Of a DNA stretch of 64,000 nucleotides, positions 35,576 to 45,237 are shown piece after piece. Within the stretch, counting starts at the first letter, position 1; every line of letters starts with the position of its first letter. Both the position numbers and the translations under genes were made by a program. The stretch comes from Pelagihabitans sp947500445 (lineage in GTDB: Bacteria; Bacteroidota; Bacteroidia; Flavobacteriales; Flavobacteriaceae): positions 25,024 to 89,023 of the forward strand of contig NZ_JBNGOP010000023.1 of the NCBI RefSeq assembly GCF_050589625.1, given 5' to 3'. Below the pieces are notes generated by a model. It did no database searches and had not been told where the DNA came from. It saw nothing but the letters and a program-made list of their open reading frames with translations.

Positions 35576-36054
35576 TATGCTGTTCCACATCAGAGGTCCG
35601 AAGTATGATACTTAGGGCACAAATTCTGGTAAGGATGTTGGTTAGGCTGGCCGTTGTGGAGCGCAACGTCCCCTAATATAAGCCCTGACAGCTTGTTGGG
35701 GCTTTTTTATTGGTAGATGCCAGTATTTTCCTCGTGGCAAGCCCATGCGGCATTAATACCATTTCGATACCAGCATGGGGGTAAAACCCACTGGTGGAAA
35801 TCAAAAACACAAGACGCGTTCATCGGGTACCCGCTGAAAGCGACTTCCATAAAAAGAAATAGGGCCGATCTCTTAAAATATATTACATTTAAAAGGCTGT
35901 TAAGGTGCTTTCTAAAGCATTTTGTCCTGGTCGGATAAAACAAAAACAGCAAGGGGATTCGTATTTTCGGCTTTGGTAAACTACCTCGGGGCAAGCCCGC
36001 AAGACCTTAAAAGGAAGTTTCCTTGCCTACCGCCAATCTATAAAAAGCATACAA
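35576..36054. other. Gene-poor stretch with terminator and two copies of a 14-base repeat
   Basis: I see no gene I can support in these 479 bases. Besides the terminator at 35680-35708 there are two near-identical words, CTCGTGGCAAGCCC at 35731-35744 and CTCGGGGCAAGCCC at 35985-35998, in direct orientation about 254 bases apart. Frames of 73 codons (+, 35717-35938) and 95 codons (-, 35707-35994) overlap each other here, and neither product has a recognisable domain. It may be a small non-coding repeat element. Confidence 0.5.
35680..35708 (+). terminator. Terminator of the sigma-factor operon
   Basis: AAGCCC pairs with GGGCTT around a 13-base loop, followed by a run of T (35703-35708). It lies 105 bases after the barrel-like gene. 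Confidence 0.72.
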
Positions 36055-37380
36055 ATGAAAAAAAGGGAGTTTTTAAAAAGTAGTGCCGCCCTATCTTCCA
36101 TGATGTTATTGCCAACGGGAACGTGGGCCCTTACCGGTAAAAAAAGATTGCGGACCGCACATATCGGGGTGGGCAATATGGGCAAGGAAGACCTTATGGC
36201 GATCGCTTCGCATCCTTTGGTCGATGTAACGGCGCTTTGCGATGTGGACGCCACACATTTGGCAGAAGCTTCCTTTCTACATCCGGAAGCAAAGACCTTT
36301 TCGGACTATCGGGTACTTCTTAAAAAAATGAAGCGAAAAATAGATGCCGTTATCGTATCTACCCCCGACCATACCCATGCTCCGGCGGCAATGCTCGCCA
36401 TGGAAATGAACAAGCCGGTATACTGTCAAAAACCATTGACCCATCATGTGACCGAGGCCAGGGCCATGCGAAAAATGGCGGCCGAAAAACAACTGGTCAC
36501 CCAAATGGGCATTCAGGTACATTCGTTTTACGATTACAAGCTGGCCACGTTGCTCATCCAATCCGGAATTATCGGAAAAGTACATACCGTTCGGGCATGG
36601 TCGCCAAAAAACTGGGGTTATGATGGCGAGGTACCGGAGGGCAGCGATACCGTTCCGGAAACGCTCGATTGGAACCTTTGGCTAGGGACTTCGGCGGAAC
36701 GCTCCTATAAAAACGACTTTTACCATCCCGGAAACTGGAGAAAACTGGTGGACTATGGGTGTGGCACCTTGGGCGATATGGGAGTCCATATTTTCGACAC
36801 GCCCTACAATGCCCTACAATTGGATGTTCCCAAAACGGTAATCAACCATTGTAGAAACCCTAACGGGTTCGGATATCCCGAACAGAATACTGTCATTTAC
36901 GAGTTTCCCGGCACGAAATATACCACGGATACCTTAAAATGGGTATGGTACGATGGTGCGGGAGCCGACCAACAAAGGGAAGACCTCAATTTGCCCAACG
37001 GTGAAGAGCTACACGACCAAGGGGCCATGTTCATAGGGGAAAAAGGTCGTTTATACCTTCCCCACTTCATGAAACTTCCCCAACTGATCGTCGACGGTGC
37101 TTATCAGGATATCGATATCGCTTCTTTCCAACTGGGTGCCCCGGTTCGGGACTATGCTTCGGAGGGGAAAAAGCACTACCATCAGTTTGTAGACGCCTGT
37201 CTTGGAAATGCCACCTGCAGTGCGCCCTTTTCCTATGCCGCAAAGCTTACGGAAACGATTTTGCTGGGCGTGATCGCCGGGCGTTTCCCCGGTCAAACAT
37301 TGCATTGGGACAGTACTGCGGCAAAATTTGCCGAAACGGAGGCCAATCGGTTTTTAGATGCGCGTTACCGGGAATTCTAA
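36055..37380 (+). CDS. Gfo/Idh/MocA-family oxidoreductase
   Basis: NAD(P)-dependent sugar-type oxidoreductase of 441 residues. The opening KKREFLKSSAALSSMMLLP is a weak twin-arginine-like export signal (KR rather than RR), common in Bacteroidota members of the family. The nucleotide fold has TAHIGVGNMGKEDLMAIA and the EKP-like motif as YCQKPLTHHVTEA, with the catalytic-type Lys in QKP. The second half (GKVHTVRAWSPKNWGYDG onwards) is the beta-sheet substrate domain. These enzymes act on sugars, inositols or related compounds; the substrate cannot be told. Monocistronic. Confidence 0.9.
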   Translation: MKKREFLKSSAALSSMMLLPTGTWALTGKKRLRTAHIGVGNMGKEDLMAIASHPLVDVTALCDVDATHLAEASFLHPEAKTFSDYRVLLKKMKRKIDAVIVSTPDHTHAPAAMLAMEMNKPVYCQKPLTHHVTEARAMRKMAAEKQLVTQMGIQVHSFYDYKLATLLIQSGIIGKVHTVRAWSPKNWGYDGEVPEGSDTVPETLDWNLWLGTSAERSYKNDFYHPGNWRKLVDYGCGTLGDMGVHIFDTPYNALQLDVPKTVINHCRNPNGFGYPEQNTVIYEFPGTKYTTDTLKWVWYDGAGADQQREDLNLPNGEELHDQGAMFIGEKGRLYLPHFMKLPQLIVDGAYQDIDIASFQLGAPVRDYASEGKKHYHQFVDACLGNATCSAPFSYAAKLTETILLGVIAGRFPGQTLHWDSTAAKFAETEANRFLDARYREF

Positions 37381-37382
37381 TA

Positions 37383-37400
37383 CCCTTTTAACTTTGAAAT
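37383..37400 (+). promoter_or_regulatory. Third copy of the TTTTAACTTTGAAAT motif
   Basis: CCCTTTTAACTTTGAAAT, 2 bases after the oxidoreductase stop and identical over these bases to the copy at 21947. No plus-strand gene follows directly; the next gene is convergent. This argues that the motif is not only a promoter. Confidence 0.35.
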
Positions 37401-37472
37401 AGTGCAAGATGATTGAGCGTTGTCATGAGCAAATGTCCTGCTCACCTCTCCACCAATATGGTGGGAAAGGCG

Positions 37473-38234
37473 TTATGGAAGGGTAGATGTGGTTTTAACG
37501 AACGACCGCAATTCGGTCAAAATCACTTCCCTTACCGATTCCCTTAGTTTCGATTTGTCTTCCTCGGTCTGTGCCGAGGTATCAAAGAAACGATGTACCC
37601 TGGCCCGAAGCCGCCCTGGCCCCCCACTCAAAAAAGTAAAGGAAAAACGCTTTTTTCCATCGTAAAACGTCATGGGAACAACGGGAATGTTATGGGCTAT
37701 GGCCATTTTAAAGGCACCGTCCTTAAAGTCGTCCAAAAGTACTTCCTCCTCGGGAACGCCCCCTTCGGGAAAGATGCAAATGCTCAACCCCTGGTTCAAA
37801 CGGCGTTGTGCCCTCCGATACACCCCGGTCCTACTTCGGGTATCGCCGCGATCGACCATAATACAGACCCGTTTGTAAAAAAAGCCAAAAACCGGAATCT
37901 TTACCAGTTCCTTTTTTCCGACAAAAACAAAGGGATTGGAACTTACCCGCAACATCAACATAATATCGAGCATACTGGTATGGTTGGCCACCAACATATA
38001 ACTTTTCCCTTTTTCCAAGGGTTGTTCCCGATGGATCTTGGGCGGACAACCCATACCGTACAAAATTACGTTCGCCCATATATTGCGTGCCAACCAGAAA
38101 AACTGCGGATATGTTTTTTCCGAAAAACTGAACACCACCAAAATAGGAAACATGATCAAAATAGGAACGGCGACCAATATGTAAAACCAGACACGATAGA
38201 CGGTATGTCCTATATTTTTAATAAAACGGAGCAT
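37473..38234 (-). CDS. plsC: 1-acyl-sn-glycerol-3-phosphate acyltransferase
   Basis: Membrane acyltransferase of 253 residues from the ATG at 38234 (the frame is open to 38291). It makes phosphatidic acid from lysophosphatidic acid and acyl donors, on the inner face of the inner membrane. An N-terminal hydrophobic segment (VWFYILVAVPILIMFPILVV) is followed by the catalytic HX4D motif in NHTSMLDIMLM and the FPEGG motif in CIFPEGGVPEEE. The upstream alternative start would add residues without a hydrophobic character. Neighbours are unrelated; trpS is divergent. Confidence 0.9.
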   Translation of the reverse strand: MLRFIKNIGHTVYRVWFYILVAVPILIMFPILVVFSFSEKTYPQFFWLARNIWANVILYGMGCPPKIHREQPLEKGKSYMLVANHTSMLDIMLMLRVSSNPFVFVGKKELVKIPVFGFFYKRVCIMVDRGDTRSRTGVYRRAQRRLNQGLSICIFPEGGVPEEEVLLDDFKDGAFKMAIAHNIPVVPMTFYDGKKRFSFTFLSGGPGRLRARVHRFFDTSAQTEEDKSKLRESVREVILTELRSFVKTTSTLP

Positions 38235-38530
38235 GGCCCCAAAAATAAGTATTGAACGCGTCATGCCGTCTTCTTTTAGCGTTATTTTCATATTTCGCGC
38301 CCAAGCTTGCCCTTTTTAAAGAATATAAGCCGTGCCAATCTGTTTTTAAAAAAGCATTGTTGGTTTTCTTGGGGCAGCATTTTTATGATTTGTTATACAT
38401 TTGCCTTTCGAACGCATCAAGACTTTTTTTGATTGGTCAAAAAGCCTTTAACGGGGCCGTAAATCGCTTTCCGAAACATTGGAATCGCCGATCCCAAAAG
38501 TCCAAATGAGTGCGCTATCAAAAAAAGCAG

Positions 38531-39499
38531 ATGGCTAGAATTTTAACAGGCATACAAAGCACGGGCGTTCCGCACTTGGGCAATATTTTGGGCGCTATCG
38601 CGCCGGCAATCCAAATGGCGAACGACCCTGACAACGAATCCTACCTTTTTATTGCGGACATGCATTCCCTAACCCAGATCAAAGATGGGGACGAACTGCG
38701 GCAAAACACCTATGCCACCGCGGCAACGTGGTTGGCTTTTGGTCTGGATATCGAAAAAACGGTGTTTTATAGACAGAGCGACATTCCCCAAGTAACCGAG
38801 CTTTCATGGTACCTGAGTTGCTTTTTTCCGTACCAACGGTTGACCCTGGCCCACTCTTTTAAGGATAAAGCGGATCGATTGGGCGATGTAAACGCCGGGC
38901 TGTTCACCTACCCGATGCTCATGGCCGCCGATATTTTGTTGTACGATGCCGATGTGGTTCCCGTTGGAAAAGACCAATTGCAACATTTGGAAATGACCCG
39001 TGATGTCGCTTCCCGTTTTCATGCACAGCTGGGGGATACCTTTGTATTGCCAGAGGCCAAAGTACAGGAGGCCACGATGTACGTTCCGGGTACGGATGGG
39101 GAAAAAATGAGCAAGAGTAAGGGAAACCTCATCAACCTTTTTCAAACAGACAAAAAGTTACGCAAACAGGTAATGGGCATCAAAACCGATAGTACGCCCA
39201 TGGAACATCCCAAGGACCCTACCGACGATAACGTGTTTGCTCTGTATAAACTGTTGGCGGACCAAGAACAGATCGAAGAAATGACCGCAAATTACCTGGC
39301 CGGAAATTTTGGTTACGGACATGCCAAACAGGCTCTGTTCGAGCTTCTTGTAGCGACCTTTGGGGAAGCACGGGAACGGTTCGATTACTATATGGCGCAT
39401 ACCGATGAAATTGATGAGGCCCTATTTGTTGGAGCGGAAAAAGCAAAAAAAGTAGCGGAGGCCGTATTGACAAGGGTTCGTAGCAAATTGGGATATTGA
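38531..39499 (+). CDS. trpS: Tryptophanyl-tRNA synthetase
   Basis: Class I aminoacyl-tRNA synthetase of 322 residues. The HIGH-like motif is VPHLGNILGAI near the N-terminus and the KMSKS motif is DGEKMSKSKGN. The LFIADMHSLT and MAADILLYDADVVPVGKDQL blocks are characteristic of TrpRS. The frame is open to a GTG at 38510, but the ATG at 38531 directly precedes ARILTGIQSTG and is the normal N-terminus. It is a single-gene unit; no leader hairpin of the T-box type is visible upstream. Confidence 0.97.
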   Translation: MARILTGIQSTGVPHLGNILGAIAPAIQMANDPDNESYLFIADMHSLTQIKDGDELRQNTYATAATWLAFGLDIEKTVFYRQSDIPQVTELSWYLSCFFPYQRLTLAHSFKDKADRLGDVNAGLFTYPMLMAADILLYDADVVPVGKDQLQHLEMTRDVASRFHAQLGDTFVLPEAKVQEATMYVPGTDGEKMSKSKGNLINLFQTDKKLRKQVMGIKTDSTPMEHPKDPTDDNVFALYKLLADQEQIEEMTANYLAGNFGYGHAKQALFELLVATFGEARERFDYYMAHTDEIDEALFVGAEKAKKVAEAVLTRVRSKLGY

Positions 39500-39749
39500 T
39501 CTTAAAAATTGCCCATATTGCCGTAATGGCCGAAAAATTTTAATCAAAACAATGGAGAAATACAATATGGGTTTTGTAAGCACGTTGTCAGGAGTAATGT
39601 TTTTCGATCAAATCACATTATTACCTTCGTTAAATAGAACGGGTTCTTGGCAGGTTTCAAACCGAAAACGTATGTAAATAACCTACACCAGAGAACAAAG
39701 GGTTGTATTTAAACAGATTTTTTAACAAATAAAAAGAGTACCATCACGT

Positions 39750-40904
39750 ATGAACCTAGCTTTCATCTCTTTGCACGATTTTAGACCCACGGTCATTGCA
39801 GCGCTTCTGTTTTTTCATCTCATATTTTCAGGCACCGCATACGCCCAAAAAAACGACTTTAAAGTAATAGATGATGTTAACGTTGTACAACTTGGCAAGC
39901 AAAACATTTACTATAATAGTAACAAAGAAACATTGAACGGATCTTATAAAATAGCGGAAGGGTCCGGAGCCTATAGCGAAGCGAACTTTGTTAACGGAAA
40001 AGTAAATGGAAAATGGATGGGGTACGACAGTTTTGGAAACTTGGAGTATACCTCCACTTTTAAGGACGGTATTGCCGATGGGGAAGCGAAAACCTACTTT
40101 AAAAACGGGAATGTAAATAGCGAAGCCTACTGGAAAAACGGAAAAGAAGATGGAAAATGGATAGAATATAACCAAAAGGGAAAGGTTATAAAAACTGAAA
40201 ACTATTCCGATGGATTGAAAGATGGGAAATGGACTGCTACTACTGAATTTTCGGAATATGTAGACAAAAAGACGAGACGAACCGAATTTTATAAAAAGGA
40301 TGTCCCCACAGGTACTTGGAGCGAAACGTGGTTGAACGGACAAGACGAGTGGACAAAAGAGTATAGCGATTTTGATTCTTACAAGGAAAAAACATATTAT
40401 CAAAACGGACAATTGAAAACCGTGAAACAGTTTTTAAAGGGGAAGCCTCACGGTCTTCATGAAGGCTATTCGGAGGAAGGAATAAAATGGTACTTAATTA
40501 CCTTTGAAAAAGGTCTAAAAACGCTCGACAAACAATACCATCCGAATGGAAAATTACGGTCGGTAGAGCATTTTAACGAAAAAGGGAGAAAAGGAATTCT
40601 TGAGCGGTTTAACGATCAAGGTATTAAAGAATATCATCTTCCATGGAAAAATGGCAAAGAACATGGTATACAAAAAAGATACTCCATGACCGGAGTTATA
40701 ATGAGGGAGGAAGAGTTCGTGAACGGCATCCGAGAGGGTGTTTATAGAACATACTATTCAGATGGATTGGAAAATATCAGAAGAGAAGGGCAGTACGTAA
40801 ATGGCAAAAAACAGGGCGTTTTTAAAAGCTATGATGCCACCGGAAAATTAGTTTCCGAAACCACCTATGAAAACGGAAGACAAACTTCTTACACATCCTA
40901 TTAG
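39750..40904 (+). CDS. Exported MORN-repeat protein
   Basis: Protein of 384 residues with a signal peptide (FHLIFSGTAYAQK) followed by about ten repeats of 20-30 residues with the MORN-2 pattern (for example GKVNGKWMGYDSFGNLEY, DGEAKTYFKNGNVNSEAYWK and GKEDGKWIEYNQKGKVIKTE). Such proteins are often annotated as YwqK-like antitoxins, but there is no toxin gene here, and the signal peptide points to the periplasm or surface, so I do not adopt that name. The repeats probably form a rigid beta-sheet array that binds a protein or membrane. Function unknown. Confidence 0.83.
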   Translation: MNLAFISLHDFRPTVIAALLFFHLIFSGTAYAQKNDFKVIDDVNVVQLGKQNIYYNSNKETLNGSYKIAEGSGAYSEANFVNGKVNGKWMGYDSFGNLEYTSTFKDGIADGEAKTYFKNGNVNSEAYWKNGKEDGKWIEYNQKGKVIKTENYSDGLKDGKWTATTEFSEYVDKKTRRTEFYKKDVPTGTWSETWLNGQDEWTKEYSDFDSYKEKTYYQNGQLKTVKQFLKGKPHGLHEGYSEEGIKWYLITFEKGLKTLDKQYHPNGKLRSVEHFNEKGRKGILERFNDQGIKEYHLPWKNGKEHGIQKRYSMTGVIMREEEFVNGIREGVYRTYYSDGLENIRREGQYVNGKKQGVFKSYDATGKLVSETTYENGRQTSYTSY

Positions 40905-40940
40905 ATGAACGAAGCGGGAGCGCTTTAATATCGAGAGGTA

Positions 40941-42044
40941 CTAAACGGCTTCGAAAAGCTTCCCTGGCAAAGGCCGTATCGCCCCTTTCATTTCCATATT
41001 CAGTAAGGTGGAAGACGTTTTAAAAACAGGCAGCTTGCATTCCAGCGCAATTTGATCCATCTCTTGTTTTCCCGCTTTTTGCAAGTAATCGTAAATGGTT
41101 TGTTCCATAGGGTCAAGGTTTACGAACAATTGCTGTTGCGCTACCTTTTTTTCCCGAACGGGTACATCCCACCCCAACAGATAAATGATATCGGCGGCCG
41201 AAGTCACCATATGGGCCTGTTGGCGCTTTATCAAATTATTACAACCGACACTATAGGCATCTTGCGCCCTGCCCGGAAATGCGAATACCTCCCGGTCATA
41301 ACTGTTCGCAATATCGGCAGTGACCAAGCTCCCGCCCTTTTCGGCGGATTCTATAACAACGGTAGCCTCGGCCATTCCCGCAATGATCCGATTTCGTTTT
41401 AAAAAGTTTTCGCGTTCCGGGCTGCTACTGCTCCAAAACTCGGTAACGAACCCTCCGTTTTGCATCACTTGGCCCGAATACCTATCATGTACCTTAGGAT
41501 ACATTTGGTTCAACCCATGTGCCAAACATCCAATAGTCTGCAACCCCTGTTTGACGGCGGCGCGCTGGGCACAAATATCCACACCATAGGCAAAACCGCT
41601 AACGATCAACGGATCAAGGGGTGCCAAGTCTTCCAACAATCGCTCACAAAGTGCCAGCCCATAACCGGTAATCTTTCGGGTGCCGACTATACTGAGTATT
41701 TTTCTGTTCCGTAAATCAATATTTCCTTTTTGAAACAATAGGATAGGGCCATCGATGCAATGCTTCAAATATTCCGGATATTCCGGATCGGTATAGGCCG
41801 TAACCTTGACCTGATGTTTTTCGATATACCGATATTCGTTCTCCGCGGCGGTCAAATACGTACTTTCTTTTATGCCCGTGAGTATTTTGGTCCCGACGCC
41901 GTCAATCTGCTGAAGTCGATAAGGTTTATCGCTAAAAATTGCTTCCGCACTACCACAATGGGCAATCAATTTTTTGGCCGTCACATCACCAATATTTGGG
42001 ATCCGTTGCAATCTTAACAGCGCAATAAGTTCATTCGTAGTCAT
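40941..42044 (-). CDS. dprA: DNA-processing protein DprA
   Basis: Protein of 367 residues that binds incoming single-stranded DNA during natural transformation and loads RecA. An N-terminal helix-hairpin-helix region (LQRIPNIGDVTAKKLIAHCG, QQIDGVGTKI) precedes the Rossmann domain with SIVGTRKITGYG, VSGFAYGVDICAQRAAVKQG and EKGGSLVTADIANSYDREVF. The C-terminal winged-helix-like part (DQIALECKLPVFKTSSTLLN) is present, so it is full length. It is divergent from the SPOR-domain gene. Confidence 0.94.
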   Translation of the reverse strand: MTTNELIALLRLQRIPNIGDVTAKKLIAHCGSAEAIFSDKPYRLQQIDGVGTKILTGIKESTYLTAAENEYRYIEKHQVKVTAYTDPEYPEYLKHCIDGPILLFQKGNIDLRNRKILSIVGTRKITGYGLALCERLLEDLAPLDPLIVSGFAYGVDICAQRAAVKQGLQTIGCLAHGLNQMYPKVHDRYSGQVMQNGGFVTEFWSSSSPERENFLKRNRIIAGMAEATVVIESAEKGGSLVTADIANSYDREVFAFPGRAQDAYSVGCNNLIKRQQAHMVTSAADIIYLLGWDVPVREKKVAQQQLFVNLDPMEQTIYDYLQKAGKQEMDQIALECKLPVFKTSSTLLNMEMKGAIRPLPGKLFEAV

Positions 42045-42149
42045 TTAAAATCCCTAATAAGTTATCCACAAAATACACAAATTATAATGTTAATAAAAAG
42101 TAAACTAAGGGGGTTTTAAATCGGGTTAAATTTTTTCATATTTGCCTTG

Positions 42150-43112
42150 ATGGGAGTAGAACACTATCTGGGTCAATTGTTATATCGGTACAACTGTGTT
42201 GTTGTTCCGGGATTTGGTGCGTTCTTGGCACAAAAGCGATCCGCAATGCTAGATGAGGCTTCCAATACCTTTTACCCTCCAAGCAAAACCATAGCTTTCA
42301 ATGGCCAATTGATCGCCAACGACGGTTTGTTGGTTTCTTACATGGCAGACTCGGAAAAGACCGATTATGACACCATGTTGCAACTAGTAGAAGAGACCGC
42401 TAACAATTGGAAAAACCAAATGCGTTCCGAGGAACGACTGTTGTTTTCGGATATTGGGGAATTGTGGTTCAACAACGAAGGGAACATTCAATTTCAACCT
42501 TCAAAACAACACAATTTTCTACCTTCTTCCTTTGGATTGGCACCGGTAAAAACAGCACCCGTAGTACGTGAAGTGTTAAAGACGCAGGTAAACGCCCTTG
42601 AGGAGCAAACTCCTATTTTAATCACTCCCGAAAAACGGGAAGCATATTCTTTTCGCCCCTATTTGAAGTATGCGGCCATCTTTTTATTGGCAGTATCGAC
42701 CGGTTTTACCGGATATAGGGCATATCAAAATTCTTTGGAGACCCAACAATTGGCTTACGAGGAAGCGCAACAACAGGTTTCCAAAAAAATTCAAGAGGCC
42801 ACCTTTTTTGATGCCGTACCCATGGAGTTACCGGCAGTATCCTTAAACGTTTTTGAAAAACCCGCACTTCCTGGGAATACCCAAAAAACACACCACATTA
42901 TCGCCGGGGCATTTCGCTTTCAAAAAAATGCGGATAAAAAAATACGACAGTTAAAGCAAAACGGGTTTAACGCCTCCTACCTTGGCGTAAACGAATCCGG
43001 CTTACACATGGTTTCCTACGATAGTTTTACCGATACCGATAAGGCCTTGTCCATGTTACGTGTTATAAAGGCTACCCAATCATCCGATGCTTGGCTAAAG
43101 TCGGTGAAATAG
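42150..43112 (+). CDS. SPOR-domain inner-membrane protein with N-terminal HU-like domain
   Basis: Protein of 320 residues from the ATG at 42150. The N-terminal part (YLGQLLYRYNCVVVPGFGAF, GQLIANDGLLVSYM) resembles the HU-like/CCDC81 domain found in Bacteroidota SPOR proteins. One membrane segment lies at about 173-190 (YAAIFLLAVSTGFTGYRAY). The C-terminal SPOR domain (HHIIAGAFRFQKNADKKIRQ, then ASYLGVNESGLHMVSYDSFT) binds denuded peptidoglycan at the septum. It probably links the division site or envelope to a cytoplasmic partner. Confidence 0.82.
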   Translation: MGVEHYLGQLLYRYNCVVVPGFGAFLAQKRSAMLDEASNTFYPPSKTIAFNGQLIANDGLLVSYMADSEKTDYDTMLQLVEETANNWKNQMRSEERLLFSDIGELWFNNEGNIQFQPSKQHNFLPSSFGLAPVKTAPVVREVLKTQVNALEEQTPILITPEKREAYSFRPYLKYAAIFLLAVSTGFTGYRAYQNSLETQQLAYEEAQQQVSKKIQEATFFDAVPMELPAVSLNVFEKPALPGNTQKTHHIIAGAFRFQKNADKKIRQLKQNGFNASYLGVNESGLHMVSYDSFTDTDKALSMLRVIKATQSSDAWLKSVK

Positions 43113-43320
43113 CACGTTTGCTGTTGTACCATCTTCCTGCTAACCTTTTTTATGTTTTATGCCCTTGTTTATGAGAATCGAAAACGATATTAAATCGTAT
43201 GTTTTCAAAGTTTGGGCATAGAAAGGATGCTTCGGGCCGTCATCAAGCTCAAAAAGATTTGGTTTGCAACAGTTTCGAGCCAGAATAAATTTTCTACCGC
43301 ATAAAACCGGGTTTAAGCCA

Positions 43321-43328
43321 TATCTTTG
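43321..43328 (+). promoter_or_regulatory. -7 promoter element of the thioesterase gene
   Basis: TATCTTTG, a perfect TAnnTTTG, 15 bases before the ATG at 43344. It overlaps the start region of any longer frame, which supports the ATG start. Confidence 0.55.
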
Positions 43329-43343
43329 CCCAAAATTTTATTG

Positions 43344-43868
43344 ATGGAACCCAAGAGCCCCACCGAATCCCACACGATGATGACCGATATGGTACTCCCC
43401 AGCGAGACCAATCCATTGAACAATTTGTTCGGAGGTGAGTTGTTGGCACGCATGGACCGCGCCGCCAGTATTGCCGCGCGGCGCCATAGCAGGCGAATTA
43501 CCGTTACCGCCTCGGTAAACCACGTAGCCTTTAATAGGGCCGTTCCCTTAGGAAGTGTCGTCACGGTCGAGGCAAAAGTTTCGCGCGCTTTCCGTACCTC
43601 CATGGAAGTATATATCGATGTGTGGATGGAGGACCGCTTTACCGGCGAACGCTCCAAGGCCAATGAGGCCATTTACACCTTTGTTGCTGTCGATGAAACG
43701 GGAACGCCCACTGAAGTGCCACCCTTGGCCCCGGAAACCGATCTGGAAAGGGAACGTTTTGCGGGAGCATTGCGCCGAAAACAGCTGAGCCTCGTTTTAG
43801 CAGGTAAAATGCAGCCCTCGGAAGCCTCGGAGTTAAGAGCCCTGTTCATGGGAGACCCTAATCCGTAA
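43344..43868 (+). CDS. Acyl-CoA thioesterase (hotdog fold)
   Basis: Cytoplasmic thioesterase of 174 residues, of the YciA/BFIT-like hotdog family. The active-site segment is NPLNNLFGGELLARMDRAAS, with the conserved Asn and Asp, followed by RITVTASVNHVAFNRAVPLG and the CoA-side strand SMEVYIDVWMEDRFTGERSK. It would release free acids from acyl-CoA. A TTG at 43326 opens the frame earlier, but the promoter at 43321 excludes it. Monocistronic. Confidence 0.9.
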   Translation: MEPKSPTESHTMMTDMVLPSETNPLNNLFGGELLARMDRAASIAARRHSRRITVTASVNHVAFNRAVPLGSVVTVEAKVSRAFRTSMEVYIDVWMEDRFTGERSKANEAIYTFVAVDETGTPTEVPPLAPETDLERERFAGALRRKQLSLVLAGKMQPSEASELRALFMGDPNP

Positions 43869-44129
43869 AGTATCGTTCCCGTTTTGATCCGCATAGGGAA
43901 GAAACCTGTTTACAGGATTCAATCCCGAGCATGTTCAGTGCGGTAAAACAATAGGTCGTTTTTGCAAACCGACGAACGTTACCCTACTCCTTTTATTGGA
44001 AAAGTTAGTGTTTTTTAAACGCTACGATACCTGCATCGATGCCATAGGCATGTTCGCGATTTCGGATCTGACCGAGGCGGTGGTCGCTTTATACCATTTC
44101 TGGTATTAATTGTGCATAACCAGTACGGA

Positions 44130-44960
44130 CTAGAAATCGAAATTATCCGGATGGGGACCGATACGTTCCCACCGATCCAAACCATCCAAAAAATCCATGT
44201 CGGCTTGGGTCAACTCAAAATCAAAAATAGCAGCATTATCCGTAATTCGCTGTGCTTTTACCGATTTGGGTATGGTAGCTACCCCTTTTTGCAAACTCCA
44301 TCGTAATACTAGCTGAGCAACCGACTTTTGATACTTTTCCGCCAGTTCCTTAATGGCTTCGATACCAAAAACTTTTCCTTGCATAAAGGGTGACCACGCC
44401 TGATACCGAATGTTATTTTTATGGCAAAAGTCGATCAATGGTTGTTGTACCACGTAAGGGTGAAACTCCATTTGATTTACCATGGGCACAATTTCGGTAT
44501 GTCCCATAAGCTCCTCAAGGTGGTGTTGCATAAAATTACTCACCCCTATAGCATGTATCTTTTTTTCCCGATACAGCTGCTCCATTGCCCGCCAAGTGTC
44601 GACATACTTCCCGGCCACTGGCCAATGCACAAGATAGAGGTCCAAATACTCCAGACCCAAGCGGTTCAAGCTCTGTTCAAATGCGTCCAAAGTCCCTTGA
44701 AAACCCTGATCGGAATTCCATACCTTACTGGTAACGAACAAGGCTTCACGCGGGATACCGCACGCTCGTATGCCCTTACCGACCCCTTCTTCATTTTTAT
44801 AGATCGACGCGGTATCAATAAGGCGATACCCTACCGACACTGCGTGTTTTACAGCTTCGATCACTTCTTCATCATTATCCGACTGGTAAGTGCCCAATCC
44901 CAAATAGGGCATTTTTACACCATTGTGCAATGCCACACTGCTATCGATACTTGCGATCAT
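44130..44960 (-). CDS. Aldo/keto reductase
   Basis: NADPH-dependent reductase of 276 residues with a complete aldo/keto reductase core. The catalytic Asp and Tyr are in RLIDTASIYKNEEGVG, Lys in VTSKVWN and His in LYLVHWPVAG. The second signature IGVSNFMQHHLEELMG and the NADPH-binding end IPKSVKAQRITDNAAIFDFE are present. The substrate (an aldehyde, 2,5-diketogluconate or similar) cannot be read from sequence. Monocistronic. Confidence 0.92.
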   Translation of the reverse strand: MIASIDSSVALHNGVKMPYLGLGTYQSDNDEEVIEAVKHAVSVGYRLIDTASIYKNEEGVGKGIRACGIPREALFVTSKVWNSDQGFQGTLDAFEQSLNRLGLEYLDLYLVHWPVAGKYVDTWRAMEQLYREKKIHAIGVSNFMQHHLEELMGHTEIVPMVNQMEFHPYVVQQPLIDFCHKNNIRYQAWSPFMQGKVFGIEAIKELAEKYQKSVAQLVLRWSLQKGVATIPKSVKAQRITDNAAIFDFELTQADMDFLDGLDRWERIGPHPDNFDF

Positions 44961-45215
44961 TTTATTGGTATTTTATCAATTCAAGAATAAAGGTACCGAT
45001 ACCGGAATTAAAAAACCAATATGGCCGTCGTCTACAAAGCTGCCCCAATCCATCTAAAACCCAGTAATTGATCTGTTTTTTCTTACAGAACAACGTGTAA
45101 AAACGCAGAAATTCGTCTTATTTAATTTCAATGTTTTTTCAAATCAGAAGAAATACCGGAATATTTTTTTCAAGTTTTAAGGAACCGACCAAAAACTACC
45201 GATTTACCAAAAATT

Positions 45216-45223
45216 TATTTTTG
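45216..45223 (+). promoter_or_regulatory. -7 element before the metalloprotease gene
   Basis: TATTTTTG fits TAnnTTTG, 14 bases before the ATG at 45238. No TTTG at the expected -33 position. The leader would be very short. Confidence 0.42.
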
Positions 45224-45237
45224 AACCTTAAATCTAA

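Noticed and set aside
35707..35994. Overlapping frames of 95 (-) and 73 (+) codons
   Set aside because: Both on the same bases in opposite directions, no signal peptide or family, and within a repeat-bordered segment.
39512..39571. Inverted repeat CCCATATTG / CAATATGGG after trpS
   Set aside because: The 42-base loop and lack of a clear T run make it a weak terminator call; kept only as a note.
39750..40904. Reading the MORN protein as a toxin-antitoxin antitoxin
   Set aside because: It has a signal peptide and no toxin gene beside it.
43869..44129. Short frame near 44000-44110
   Set aside because: About 33 codons with no start context or hydrophobic pattern; nothing supported in this gap.
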